From Asterias amurensis (Eukaryota; Echinodermata; Asteroidea; Forcipulatida; Asteriidae), in contig NC_092661.1 of the NCBI RefSeq assembly GCF_032118995.1, positions 17,893,506-17,957,505 on the forward strand: a stretch of DNA of 64,000 bases. Reading direction: 5' to 3'. The first letter of the stretch is position 1; the number at the start of each line of letters is the position of its first letter. Both the position numbers and the translations under genes were made by a program. Below the pieces are notes generated by a model that was not told the origin of the DNA, made no database searches, and worked only from the letters and a program-made list of their open reading frames with translations. This document shows, one piece after another, positions 1 to 9,799 of the stretch.

Positions 1-371
1 ATGGCCAGTTGGCATGGCCAGTTGGCATGGCCAGTTGGCATGGCCAGTTGGCATGGCCAGTTGGCATGGCCAGTTGGCATGGCCAGTTGGCATGGCCAGT
101 TGGCATGGCCAGTTGGCATGGCCAGTTGGCATGGCCAGTTGGCATGGCCAGTTGGCATGGCCAGTTGGCATGGCCAGTTGGCATGGCCAGTTGGCATGGC
201 CAGTTGGCATGGCCAGTTGGCATGGCCAGTTGGCATGGCCAGTTGGCATGGCCAGTTGGCATGGCCAGTTGGCATGGCCAGTTGGCATGGCCAGTTGGCA
301 TGGCCAGTTGGCATGGCCAGTTGGCATGGCCAGTTGGCATGGCCAGTTGGCATGGCCAGTTGGCATGGCCA
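1..371. repeat. 13-bp minisatellite, cut by the window edge
   Basis: The 13-bp unit atggccagttggc repeats head to tail about 28 times without a visible substitution until the array breaks at atggccagcgg. Because 13 is not a multiple of three, every reading frame is open and repeats every 39 bp. The resulting ORFs (MASWHGQLAWPVG...) are artefacts. The left end lies outside the window, so the true length is unknown. Confidence 0.97.
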
Positions 372-727
372 GCGGAATAATAGCAAAACAATCAATCCTG
401 TTAAAAATAATTGTCACCAAATTGAACATTTTCTGTAACGATTCATGGGCTGAAATATATGTTATGATTTTTGATTTGTTTCCAATAAAATTCAAATATT
501 TTTGAATATTTGTGAAACATTTCTACAAACTATAGCTATCTGTTTTTGATTTGCATTTATGGCTTTCCATAGTTTTTCAACCTCGTTCGGGAAAACCTTT
601 TATAGCGTATAAAAGTTGTGAAAGCCTCTACCATTTACATGTACATCAGCCCATGTACTCATTAAAGTTGCCTGACTATTGTCAAAGGGCCAAATTCTAC
701 ACCTGTTATCATGTTGAGCATTATATA

Positions 728-1040
728 ATAGTTGTTAAATTGGCATCGGGGATAAAAAAAAAAAAAATTTGGTTTTTACCCATACACCGATGTATGTAAG
801 CACTGTGTACTCAGTACATTCCCGAGTCCTGTGAAAAAATATCACAGGCATACTGTATTACTCGGGTGGGATTCGAACCCACAGCCCATGCAATTCTAGA
901 GCAGTGTCTTACCAACTAGACTACCGAGGTTGCCCGGTAGCTAGAGGCAGTTCGAATCCTATGTTTTGGCAGCGGGCACCGCAACGATAAAATAATAGAT
1001 GTTCAATTTGCATCGGGGATAAAGAATATTAATTTTGGTG
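728..1040 (-). mobile_element. tRNA-headed SINE, minus strand
   Basis: On the minus strand a tRNA-like head (box A-like TAGTCTAGTTGG and box B GGTTCGAATCC, about 860-945) is followed by a shared body with a CATCGGTGTATGGG motif and an A/T-rich tail with a CCCCGATGC motif. The same body recurs at 6675-6885 and 48780-49105. A second tail fragment at 995-1035 suggests a dimer or a second truncated copy. It lies upstream of the first visible exon of the VWD gene. Confidence 0.75.
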
Positions 1041-1129
1041 TTGAACATAATTCATTGGTCTGTTACATGTACATGCATTAAGACATTCATAATCTCTTTT
1101 TGAACGTTGATTTTTTTTTCCCCATGTAG

Positions 1130-1231
1130 GTAATCAAGCTGCGCAGCATGGGAGTGACTTACATTGATGATGTCATAACCAATGGGTACACAACAGCTGG
1201 GTTAACAATTAGCATTGATACACCCAATGTG
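1130..1231 (+). CDS. VWD gene exon a (VWD domain, middle)
   Basis: The acceptor is ccccatgtag and the donor gtaagg. The exon holds 34 codons, VIKLRSMGVTYIDDV... to ...SIDTPNV, and ends in phase 0. The text fits the beta-strand region of a VWD domain just before the strand that continues in the next exon. Earlier exons are outside the window. Confidence 0.8.
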
Positions 1232-1964
1232 GTAAGGAACACACTATAAGCTCATAGTTTTGTTGAAGTGTACACTATACTATACTATAAAAAAGAAAGG
1301 TTTTGCATGGGCCAAACTTCATGGCTCTGGGCCCAATTTCACAGAGCTGCTAAGCACAACAATTTGCTTAGCATGAAATTTGTGCCTTGATAAAAACAGG
1401 ATTACCAACCAGATTTCCATGTGACTTTCAGAAAAAGCAAACAACAGCTGAATACCAGTAACAATCAATGTGCAACACATTTAAATTTGGTTGGTAATCC
1501 TAATTTGAATAAGGGAATCAATGTGTGGTGAAGAGCTAGGTTTTCAATTAGTGGTTTAAACCATCCGAGGCCTGGTTCTTGATAATTTTACCGAAACAAT
1601 GTGAAATAAAGTAAAATAAATGCAAAAATTATAATTGTTTATTGATTTCTTTCAACACAACACCCCTCCAGCGATGAAATGGTACGGCCCTCTGGTAAAC
1701 AACTCCTTATAAGGAGATTGCTGTGCGGGTCGCGCATATCGCATGATGTGGCACAACTGTTACAGCCGTTGCTCTCGACCAGTAGGAATGAAGAAACCGT
1801 CTTATAAGCACAGGTGCAAGCTCGTGTGTCACGCCCATGTTTCAACACTTTTTTTACTGGTGTTATATCATCTGTTCAAACACCCCCACGTGATGCCCTC
1901 TCAACCAATCAGAATGGATGAACTATCTAGGTATTTATGAATATTAATTTGTTGTTGTTTACAG

Positions 1965-2120
1965 GTGGTTACAACGGATTCCGGTATTGTGATACGTTGG
2001 GATGGTAGATACCTTGTTGAGGTGGATGTAACCGGAGACTACTTTAACCACGTGGAAGGTCTCTGTGGGAACTACAATAGCGACCAGGAAGATGATTTCA
2101 CCACTCGCATGGGAATGCTG
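1965..2120 (+). CDS. VWD gene exon b (VWD core)
   Basis: This is a 52-codon exon starting VVTTDSGIVIRWDG and including the VWD hallmark GLCGNYN followed by acidic residues (NSDQEDDF), the usual calcium-binding end of a VWD module. The acceptor is tttacag and the donor gtaagg. It ends in phase 0. The satellite at 2203-3045 begins about 80 bp after its donor. Confidence 0.92.
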
Positions 2121-2202
2121 GTAAGGAAACTCACTCATTCACTCATTCACTCATTAAAAGCATGGACACTATTGGTAACTACTCAAAAATAATTGTTAGC
2201 TT

Positions 2203-3045
2203 AAAGGCAGTGGACACTATTGGTAATTACTCAAAATAATTGTTAGCATAAGACAGTGGACACTAGTGGTAATTACTCAAAATAATTGTTAGCTTAAAGG
2301 CAGTGGACACTATTGGTAATTACTCAAAGTAATTGTTAGCTTAAAGGCAGTGGACACTATTGGTAAATACTCAAAGTAATTGTTAGCTTAAAGGCAGTGG
2401 ACACTATTGGTAACTACTCAAAATAATTGTTAGCTTAAAGGCAGTGGACACTATTGGTAATTACTCAAAATAATTGTTAGCTTAAAGGCAGTGGACACTA
2501 TTGGTAATTACTCAAAATAATTGTTAGCTTAAAGGCAGTGGACACTATTGGTAATTACTCAAAATAATTGTTAGCATAAGACAGTGGACACTAGTGGTAA
2601 TTACTCAAAATAATTGTTAGCTTAAAGGCAGTGGACACTATTGGTAATTACTCAAAGTAATTGTTAGCTTAAAGGCAGTGGACACTATTGGTAAATACTC
2701 AAAGTAATTGTTAGCTTAAAGGCAGTGGACACTATTGGTAACTACTCAAAATAATTGTTAGCTTAAAGGCAGTGGACACTATTGGTAATTACTCAAAATA
2801 ATTGTTAGCTTAAAGGCAGTGGACACTATTGGTAATTACTCAAAATAATTGTTAGCTTAAAGGCAGTGGACACTATTGGTAATTACTCAAAATAATTGTT
2901 AGCTTAAAGGCAGTGGACACTATTGGTAATTACTCAAAATAATTGTTAGCTTAAAGGCAGTGGACACTATTGGTAATTACTCAAAATAATTGTTAGCTTA
3001 AAGGCAGTGGACACTATTGGTAATTACTCAAAATAATTATTATCA
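2203..3045. repeat. 47-bp satellite amplified from a TIR-element end
   Basis: About 18 head-to-tail units of roughly 47 bp read aaaggcagtggacactattg followed by gtaattactcaaaataattgttagctt. The unit is the terminal sequence of the TTAA element family seen complete at 12051-12436. A variant unit (cataagacagtggacactag) occurs at about 2247 and again 328 bp later at 2575, so a block of seven units was duplicated as a higher-order repeat. The last unit runs into a truncated copy of the same element. Confidence 0.95.
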
Positions 3046-3225
3046 TAAAACCTTTCTTGGTTAGGAGTAATGAGGAGAAGTTGATTGTACAAAAATTGTG
3101 AGACACAGTTCCCTGTTTTTGAGATGTTCCCCTGTTTTTGAGAAAGAAGTAATTTTGTCACGAATTTGATTTCGAGACCTCAGATTTAGAATTTGAGATC
3201 TCGAAATCAAACATCTACCGCATAA
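3046..3225. mobile_element. Truncated TTAA-family element following the satellite
   Basis: The sequence continues from the last 47-bp unit into the element's interior (cataaaacctttcttgg, then the internal palindrome gatttcgagacctcag / gagatctcgaaatc) and stops near 3225. It is the source, or a relic, of the satellite. Confidence 0.85.
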
Positions 3226-3469
3226 ACAATATTTATATTTATACCCTTATTGGGATCATACCCTGTATTTTATAGATGATGTGACCCATGTTTACATTCA
3301 AACCGCCCTCTGTTGAAAAAACACTGTATACGTCATGTTTCGCCGGGCAAAAAGACGTGTAGTCATGGTAAGATTGCATACACTTTTTAGCTGGCTGCCA
3401 AAACACAAAGGTTTTTCCCGGCGGTGTGCGCGAATCATGATGGTTTTCGAGTGACAACAGAGGTCACAT

Positions 3470-3757
3470 GGTCTATATCATGTGTAACGCATGTACAAAG
3501 AACCCAGTGCACTTATTGAAAAGAGAAGGGGTTCGCCCTGATGTTCCTGGTCCGCTCGGCAGCAAATTGCGCCACAGCACCTTGTAAAAGCATTACATTG
3601 TGCTATCAGAATTAGGTCTCATAATTCAAAACTTAGTCCCACATCTGGCAGGAAATACTGTATGTTACAGCGCCAGGAGCGTCACTGAGTGATGGACATT
3701 TGCGCTATATAAGAAGCCACAATTATTGTTATTATTAGTTATTATCATGATTATTAT
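3470..3757 (+). mobile_element. SINE/LINE 3' tail ending in (att)n
   Basis: The segment ends gcgctatataagaagccac followed by an att-rich microsatellite. Similar tails (gtgctatataaaaagccac; gtatataag) occur near 26370 and 44610. It is probably the 3' end of a retroposon; no coding sequence is visible. Confidence 0.55.
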
Positions 3758-3793
3758 CATCAATTGGTTTGTTTGTTTGTATTGCATTTGTAG

Positions 3794-3965
3794 GTTGATG
3801 ACCCACAGAAGTTTGGAAGGTCGTGGAATGTCGAAGACACCAATGTTGTAGCGGGTGTAGAACCATGTGTTGATTGTGTTGATTGTGTTCTACCTGAACC
3901 TTGCGCTGATGCAACAGTCAAAGGGAAAGCCCAAGAAGTATGCAGTCAGCTCATTGATGCATCAG
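3794..3965 (+). CDS. VWD gene exon c (VWD end to C8 start)
   Basis: The exon has 57 codons plus one base, VDDPQKFGRSWNVED... through the cysteine-rich CVDCVDCVLPEPC to ...SQLIDASG. FGRSW is the usual end of a VWD module and the cysteines begin the C8 region. The donor is gtaaag, phase 1. Confidence 0.9.
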
Positions 3966-4605
3966 GTAAAGTGTTGTCTGGGTCCTATTACAACCGGCTT
4001 AGGCCATGTCCGAATTAGCGGCTGTGGCTATGGCTAGGATTCTGCATCATCATACGTTGAAGTATACGACGTCCTTAGCAATTACATTAGAAACAGTGGT
4101 AGCCGTAACGGTCTACTTATTGTGAAGTGAAACATGTTACCAGACTGAATTCGTTCAATCAAAATCACACGCACACGCACTTAAGTCAAACACATTAGCC
4201 CCCCCTTTTTTCTTTGCTTTTTATAAACCTTCACTTTTGTCAGTGTTCACAGGCATGCAACTCTTCCGCGTTTCCGCGGAATTTCTGCGAGAAAAAAAAA
4301 ATGATAAGTGCTAAAAAAGTAAAAAAACGTACCCTAATACAATGCCTGGCAATAACAATATACAACTACAACAAAAGTGAGCCTAGGATGCTAACACTGC
4401 ACCTTAGAGCATAATAAACCTCAACATTTTCTAGGGTACCATTGTGGGTCTCATGTCCCATGGCGTTTCGGCTGCCTCGCTCCACACTTGGCGTTGTGCC
4501 TTTGAAAATTTCCCTTCTTTTTTTTTCAACGGGCAGTTGCATGCCTGTGTTCACAGTCCATATCCAAGTGTATTTTTGATGGTGGTGAGAAAGTGTAGGG
4601 TTGCT

Positions 4606-4980
4606 TTAAAGGGAAGGTACACGTTTGGTAATTACTCAAAACAAATATTAACTTAAAAACTGACTTGGTGACGAGCATTGGAGAGTTGTTGAAAGTATAA
4701 AACATTGTGGAAAACAACTCCCTTTGAAGTAACGTTGTTTTTGAGAAAGAGGTATTTTCTCACTAAAATAATAAAAGACTTCTAGCTAGAAGTCTTTGAT
4801 TCCTATCTGACACACACAAATTCGTCTAACAAGGGTGTCTTTTGTTTCGACATTTTCTCGTAACTTTGATGACCGATTGAGCCTAAATTTTTACAGGCTT
4901 GTTATTTTATGCTTATGTTTGGATACACCAAGTGAGAAGACTGGTCTTTGACAATTACCAAACATGTACCTTCCCTTTAA
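4606..4980. mobile_element. TTAA-bounded TIR element, variant ends (375 bp)
   Basis: Both ends are TTAA: ttaaagggaaggtacacg on the left and gtaccttccctttaa on the right. The interior matches the family (tataaaacattgtg, gggtgtc, gaccgattgagc). The terminal 12 bp differ from the majority subfamily, so at least two TIR subfamilies share an interior. It lies in the intron between exons c and d. Confidence 0.9.
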
Positions 4981-5185
4981 TGCAATTTTTTTCAAAGTTT
5001 TGGTAAAGATCCACAACGTCCAAACCTCGATGTTGAGATTTGAAAAAGTCCTAGGCAGTTATAAACATCTTGAAAAATATTGCGTTATGAAATACTTGGG
5101 AATGTTTGTCCCAAATGTTGTCGTTAATTTGTATAAATTCACTTATTCAAAACTGACTTGATTTTTGTTTTGCCTGTTCTTGCAG

Positions 5186-5359
5186 GACCCTTCCAGGAAT
5201 GCCACGGCACTGTGGACCCCGCAACAGCTTACAAAAACTGCATGACAGATATGTGCACTATGCCTGATGGTCTGGCTTACTGTGAAGACTATCAGTTTTA
5301 TGCTGAGGAGTGTCTTAATAAACAAATCACAATTAGCTGGAGGCGGGCTGACTTCTGCT
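5186..5359 (+). CDS. VWD gene exon d (C8 domain)
   Basis: The acceptor is tcttgcag, phase 1 in and phase 1 out. It encodes GPFQECHGTVDPATAYKNC followed by CMTDMC-, AYCEDYQFYAEEC- and WRRADFC-type spacing. This is the C8 module of eight conserved cysteines that follows a VWD domain. The donor is gtgagt at 5360. Confidence 0.93.
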
Positions 5360-5447
5360 GTGAGTATAAAGCCTGCCCTCTTGTGACCATAAACAATAAG
5401 GGGTGTGATTTCTTTGTTTTTAATCGGAAATCCATTTTTTAAGACTG

Positions 5448-6010
5448 GCCCCCCCCCCCCAAAAAAAAAAAAAAAAAAAACATATACAAAAATAATTGTT
5501 TTAATAATTAGTTTATAGATTAAATTCATAACACATGAAGATAAAACCATATCAGAGCATTGAATCCACAAAAGTGCTCATGGCGCTAAAATACAAACAA
5601 TAACATTAAAATAATATACAATAACAATAATTTGAACGTAAGCCTAAGTTGAGAAGAAATCTAGAACATGTAGTAGATCAGAATACAATACAAATGCAAT
5701 GTTTAAGAAAACATCAAAAAATAACACAAAATTACAAAAGACATACTATTGACTCAAAAATGCCTGCTTGAACAGATGTGTTTTAAGTTGTTTTTTAAAT
5801 TGTGTTAAAGACACGGATGTTTTAACTAGTGCAGGCAATTCGTCCATAGACGTGGGGCAGCATGTGAGAAAGATCGGTCTCCCCATGAATGATTGGATTT
5901 GGGCTCAATAAGGATGCTACTGTAGCATTGTAAGACCGGAGTTAGAATAGAAACGCCTTAGAAAATCGCGCAGTAAGCACAAAATGTCAAGTGTCACGAC
6001 CAGGGTTCAA
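5448..6010. repeat. Homopolymer and unclassified interspersed repeat
   Basis: A C-run and an A-run (5448-5480) precede AT-rich sequence. The part at 5760-5990 (tgcctgcttgaacagatgtg, then cgtccatagacgtggggcag) reads like a dispersed repeat 3' region, but no second copy is present here. There is no coding evidence. Confidence 0.35.
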
Positions 6011-6116
6011 ATCCACACTCTGCTACTGACAATACACGAGCTTTGGCCTGCCATGACATGCCACTCAGCTATGGGAAATTATTGAGAAATAAATGATCAA
6101 TTTTGTTTTTCTTTAG

Positions 6117-6325
6117 TTATTGATTGCTTGGTCATGAACATGGTGTACAGCCCAAAGAGCCCTGCGTGCCCATCTAACTGTGCCAACCCAACTGCCGCTC
6201 TCACATGTAACTTGGCCGACAGGGAAAATTGTGTGTGTCCAACTGGTCAGCTAAAAGAAGGAAAAGATTGTGTCCCAATAGAGAAATGTGGGTGTGTACA
6301 TGAAGCTTCTGGAGAATATTACAGG
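6117..6325 (+). CDS. VWD gene exon e (TIL domain)
   Basis: The acceptor is tttctttag, phase 1 in, phase 0 out. The text FIDCLVMNMVYSPKSPACPSNC... then CVCPTGQLKEGKDCVPIEKCGC is a trypsin-inhibitor-like cysteine-rich (TIL) domain, with the typical CPxG and final CxC. It continues as the TILa start (EASGEYYR). The donor is gtaagt. Confidence 0.93.
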
Positions 6326-6674
6326 GTAAGTAAATAGCAGTATTGGATAATAATAATAATAAGCAATCCCTCAATGTCTAGGAAGATACTCTCCACAGAG
6401 TAAGTTATTAGGGTTGAGGTAGCTGGTGCCTAAGGTGACTCCGTCGATGACTCAAAAGTCCGATCCGTGAGCCACATACTCTCAGGCAGATTTTACAGGT
6501 TGTAGATATAGGGAGGGTTGGTCCATGGAGATGTCTTTCACGTTCCCTCTCCTTTCGCAGCTGACGCTAAGGTGTTGCCTGAGCTAGTCAATTCATTTCA
6601 AAACTAGCCGTGCCTCTGTGCAACAGTTGCCTCCATATTGCTCGCTCTGCTGTCGGGTTCTCCCGGGATTGGAT

Positions 6675-6885
6675 ATATAATAGATGTTAAACTTGCATCG
6701 GGGAAAAAGAATATTGTTGTTTAATATTTTTGTTTACCCATACACCGATGTGTGTAAGCACTGTATACTCAGTGCTCTCCAAAGCCCTGTGAGGCATATT
6801 ACTCGGGTGGGATTCGAACCCACGACCCTTGCAATTCTAGAGCAGTGTCGTACCAGCTAGACTACCAAGGTTGCCCCAGTGATTG
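6675..6885 (-). mobile_element. tRNA-headed SINE, minus strand
   Basis: This is the second copy of the SINE at 728-1040: head at 6797-6880 with box B on the minus strand (ggattcgaaccc on plus), then the body and a tail ending near ataatagatgttaaac. It is intronic. Confidence 0.8.
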
Positions 6886-7026
6886 GAGCTGTTTTGGAAT
6901 AGTAATAGGTCAAATTTCGCGCAAAGATCAATGGTTAAAGGACCCACTGGACACTATTGGTAATGAGTAATGGAGACTACACCCAGAGAAGTTTTCTACT
7001 TCGAGATGGTTGCCGATGGTGCTTTT

Positions 7027-7256
7027 TTAATGGACCTTTCCCATGAAATATGCTAATCACATTCACGCATGCGTACAGACCCTGTTGGTTGGCAAACGCC
7101 ATAGAGTTGTGCACTAAGCAGACGCGCAATCGCGTCTGCGTCACGCATCCATTAGCCGTGTACAAAACAGCGCGATGTTCCCTCATTTTGCCAACCAAAA
7201 CGTTAGTGCGCACGCGCTATGTGCAATTTACATATTTCATGGGCAGGGTCTATTAA
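7027..7256. mobile_element. TTAA-bounded TIR element (230 bp)
   Basis: The left end ttaatggacctttcccatga and the right end tcatgggcagggtctattaa form inverted repeats of about 26 bp and start and end exactly in TTAA. The interior is GC-rich with no coding frame. TTAA bounds suggest mobilisation by a piggyBac-type transposase; this is an inference. Confidence 0.85.
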
Positions 7257-7541
7257 AACCACAGAGATCTTACCACGATGCTACCACGCTACCACCTGGC
7301 TACGCTTATTTTGAACATGTTGAAAATAAGCGTGGGGAGAGAACGCAGCTCCCCGACAGTACCACTCAGACCAAACTACGCCCTTGGAGATTCTCCAACG
7401 TTTGCCCCACGATTGACCACGCTCGTCCACTTTCTTTCATCATAGTGAAAGCGGTGTTGATGTGTGAACAGGGGTATAAGGCACATATTATGTGTAAAAA
7501 AAAACAAGTAACATTATGTGTTATTGTTGCTTTTTTAACAG

Positions 7542-7722
7542 CAAGGAGAAAGTGTCATCACCAAAGACTGCCTAATGATCTGCTCTTGTAATGGATACAA
7601 CAATCTAGACTGCAAAACATACAGTTGTGCTGCAAATGAGTTCTGTGGAGCTAAAGAAGGGGAGACATTATGCATGTGCGAAGAAGGGTTCTTCAGAGAT
7701 TCAGCTTCCAAAAAGTGCTTAG
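7542..7722 (+). CDS. VWD gene exon f (TILa-like module)
   Basis: The acceptor is tttaacag. The text starts QGESVITKDCLMICSCNG and runs through CAANEFCGAKEGETLCMCEEG to KKCLG. The cysteine pattern resembles the TILa or VWC-like segment that follows TIL in zonadhesin and FCGBP. Phase 0 in, phase 1 out; the donor is gtttgt. Confidence 0.88.
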
Positions 7723-7744
7723 GTTTGTACTTAAAGTTAAAGTC

Positions 7745-7938
7745 TGGGCCTAATTTCATAGTGCTACTTAAAGAAGATATTTTGCTTAACAATTTTCTGC
7801 TAAGCAAAAAGAAGCAAGACACCAGTCATAAATGGTACATGTGACATGGTACTTTGGCCGGTAACCTTATTCCGGTAAGCATACTTATTTTGTGCTTAGT
7901 GATTTTTTGTACTTTAAGCGGCTCTATGAAATATGGCC
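7745..7938. mobile_element. GGGCCC-ended TIR element copy
   Basis: The left end gggcctaatttcatagtgct and the right end agcggctctatgaaatatggcc are degenerate versions of the ends of the family at 46735-46948. Inside are the paired gcttaac and taagc tracts. It is intronic, 22 bp after the exon f donor. Confidence 0.75.
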
Positions 7939-8028
7939 GTGACCTGTTGAGCTCTGACTACCATGGAAGCTATGTGCCTAGCCCATTGTGGGACTCTTCC
8001 CCTCTGCTTTAGATAAACACTGAGCCCT

Positions 8029-8350
8029 GGGGTGGATTTCACAAAAAATAAAGCCTGATTCATACTTCCTGCAAATGTGATGCGAATTTGGCGTAGATTT
8101 GACGTCACAACCTTCCTTTCGTAGCAATATTTGCAAGTGAGTTGAGTAGAGTTGAACTGCGAATTATTCCTTGCGCGTTTGTGATGTCAACATTCGCTTC
8201 GCCTTCGCATTCGCTGGAAGTATGAACCGGGCTTTAATACGTGTCTTATCTCAAGTTAGGACGAGTTACTCTTCCTAACTTAGGACTTGCCATGCGTTTT
8301 TAATATTATCTCCAAGGACTAGTCCTAACTCTTTGTGAAATCGACCCCTG
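8029..8350. mobile_element. AGTTAGGAC-type inverted element interrupted by another element
   Basis: The outer ends ggggtggatttcacaaa and tttgtgaaatcgacccc are inverted. Inside are alternating agttaggac and gtcctaac motifs, as in the uninterrupted copy at 17965-18135. The insert at 8050-8236 sits between its halves. Confidence 0.75.
8050..8236. mobile_element. TIR element nested in the previous one
   Basis: The ends taaagcctgattcatacttcc and ggaagtatgaaccgggcttta are inverted, and the interior is rich in attcgc motifs. A second copy occurs at 60968-61139, itself nested in another element. Confidence 0.85.
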
Positions 8351-8374
8351 GACCCAATTTCATAGAGCTGTTTT

Positions 8375-8727
8375 TTAAAGGCACTGGACACTAATGGCAA
8401 TTACCCAAAATTAATGATAGCAAACAAATATACTTTGGTAATGAGCAATGGAGAGCTGTTCATAGTAAAAATGTGAGAACAGCTCCCTCTGAAGTATTTC
8501 TCACTCAAATAATAAAAGCTTCAGGCATGCTGAAGCGTTTTATTAGGCATCTCAATGCAAACAAGTTTGTTCAACAAGGGTGTTTTTTCTTTCATTATTC
8601 TCTTGCAACTTTGATGACCAATTGAGTCAAAATTTTCACAGAATTGTTATTTTATGCATATGTTGGGATACACCAAGTGAGAATTCTGGTCTGTTGAACA
8701 ATTACCAAAGGTGTCCAATGTCTTTAA
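8375..8727. mobile_element. TTAA element inside a GGGCCC-type element
   Basis: It begins ttaaaggcactggacacta and ends ggtgtccaatgtctttaa. The flanks (cccaatttcatagagctg on the left and gcagaacattttgc on the right) are the two sides of a GGGCCC-ended element, so this is another nested insertion. It ends only 57 bp before the SUEL exon acceptor. Confidence 0.85.
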
Positions 8728-8784
8728 GCAGAACATTTTGCAAGTCACAGTATCATGGTTTTTGTATGTTTTCTTTCCCAACAG

Positions 8785-9401
8785 AAATCCCTTTCCCGCA
8801 GACTCTTGTCATACCTCAACACCAACAAGCGATGATTGAATGTCAAGACGAGAGATTCATCAACATTCTTGACGCACACTTTGGCAACCCAAAACAAGCT
8901 GAAATATGCTTAGAAGTTAGTGGCGATCAGAGCTGCAATGCGGAGAGCAGCATATCTAGGATGAAGGCTTTATGCCAGAACAAACACAGCTGCATACCTC
9001 AAGCCCTCGTCAAACAATTTGGTGATCCTTGCTTTGAGGATTTCAAATATCTTCATGTGGAATTCTCCTGTGTGTACGAGATCGTAGAGGAGCTGAGCAT
9101 TGTAACCAGCATCAGAGCCTGCTTGGGTCAGTCGGTCAGTCTTCTCTGCGATGTCGGCCAAGAAATATTCATCGAAGAGTTCTTCTTTGGTCGCTTAGCC
9201 AATGATGGGTACTGCCTTAAAGACGGGGAAGCCCTACCCGCTGAAGACCAACTTTCAGCCACAGCTCTTGAAACAGTAAGAGATCTTTGTCATACAAAAC
9301 AAAGTTGCCTAGTACAAGCTGACTCAGGTACGTTCGGGAATCCTTGGGCCGAGGGAGATGAGTACATGGAGATCACATACAAGTGTAATCCACAACAGTA
9401 G
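8785..9401 (+). CDS. VWD gene exon g (two SUEL lectin domains, stop)
   Basis: The acceptor is ttcccaacag, phase 1 in, and the exon ends with TAG at 9399-9401. The first domain runs from TLVIPQHQQAMIEC to FKYLHVEFSC and has the family's FGDPC followed by KYL. The second runs from IVTSIRAC to YMEITYKC with FGNPW in place of FGDPC, so the usual cysteine is missing there. The SUEL family (sea urchin egg lectin, rhamnose- or galactose-binding) is also found in latrophilins. The start at 8580 implied by the open frame is not the real start: the first 68 codons are intron. Confidence 0.93.
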
Positions 9402-9798
9402 ATTGCATTGCTACCATATGGATAGGTAAGACACACTTCTTGAACTTTCTCATACAAATACAGAAACCCATCTCCGTTTCATTCTCTATGTGCTCCCCTT
9501 GCCAGGCATGCAACTTTTCAGCCAATGAGCTGATTTCCTTTTTTTTTTTTCAAAACGTGCCATAGAACACTGAAAAACACTGTATAAAAGTTCAGTCTCG
9601 AAAACAAGCATCTGAAAGCATACAACTTCGTGTGACAAGGGTGTTTTTTCTTTCATTATTATCTCGCAACTTCGACGACCAATTGAGCTCAAACTTTCAC
9701 AGGTTTGTTAATTTTTACAAATAATAAATAATTATAAAATGTTTTTGTTCTTCTTTTCAGCTGGCCTGCTCTACCTTGAGAAATGAAACAAAAGTCAG
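9402..9798 (+). other. Possible spliced 3' UTR of the VWD/SUEL gene
   Basis: A donor-like atag|gtaag lies at 9426, an acceptor ttcttttcag ends at 9760, and a further donor-like gtcag|gtaatg is at 9799. If used, 3' UTR introns would lie 24 and about 62 nt after the stop codon. The 9505-9715 part is a fragment of the TTAA element interior. A candidate polyadenylation hexamer AATAAA occurs near 10273. All of this needs transcript support. Confidence 0.35.
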
Positions 9799-9799
9799 G

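Larger units (their letters stand above)
1130..9401 (+). other. Gene span: VWD-C8-TIL protein with C-terminal SUEL lectin domains (5' partial)
   Basis: Seven coding exons join with consistent splice phases into 536 codons plus a stop. Domain order is the second half of a VWD domain, a C8 domain, a TIL domain, a TILa-like cysteine module, then two SUEL-type galactose-binding lectin domains. This D-assembly order is known from zonadhesin, FCGBP, tectorin and SCO-spondin-like secreted or surface glycoproteins. The start, and any signal peptide, lies upstream of the window. The role is probably extracellular carbohydrate binding or mucin-like assembly; this is inferred from domains only. Introns are filled with repeats, including a 47-bp satellite and several TIR elements. 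Confidence 0.85.

Noticed and set aside
1..505. Long ORFs of MASWHGQLAWPVG repeats
   Set aside because: They are the three frames of a pure 13-bp minisatellite and run straight into non-coding sequence.
5143..5571. 142-codon minus-strand ORF
   Set aside because: It is the shadow of the C8 exon on the opposite strand, extended through homopolymers.
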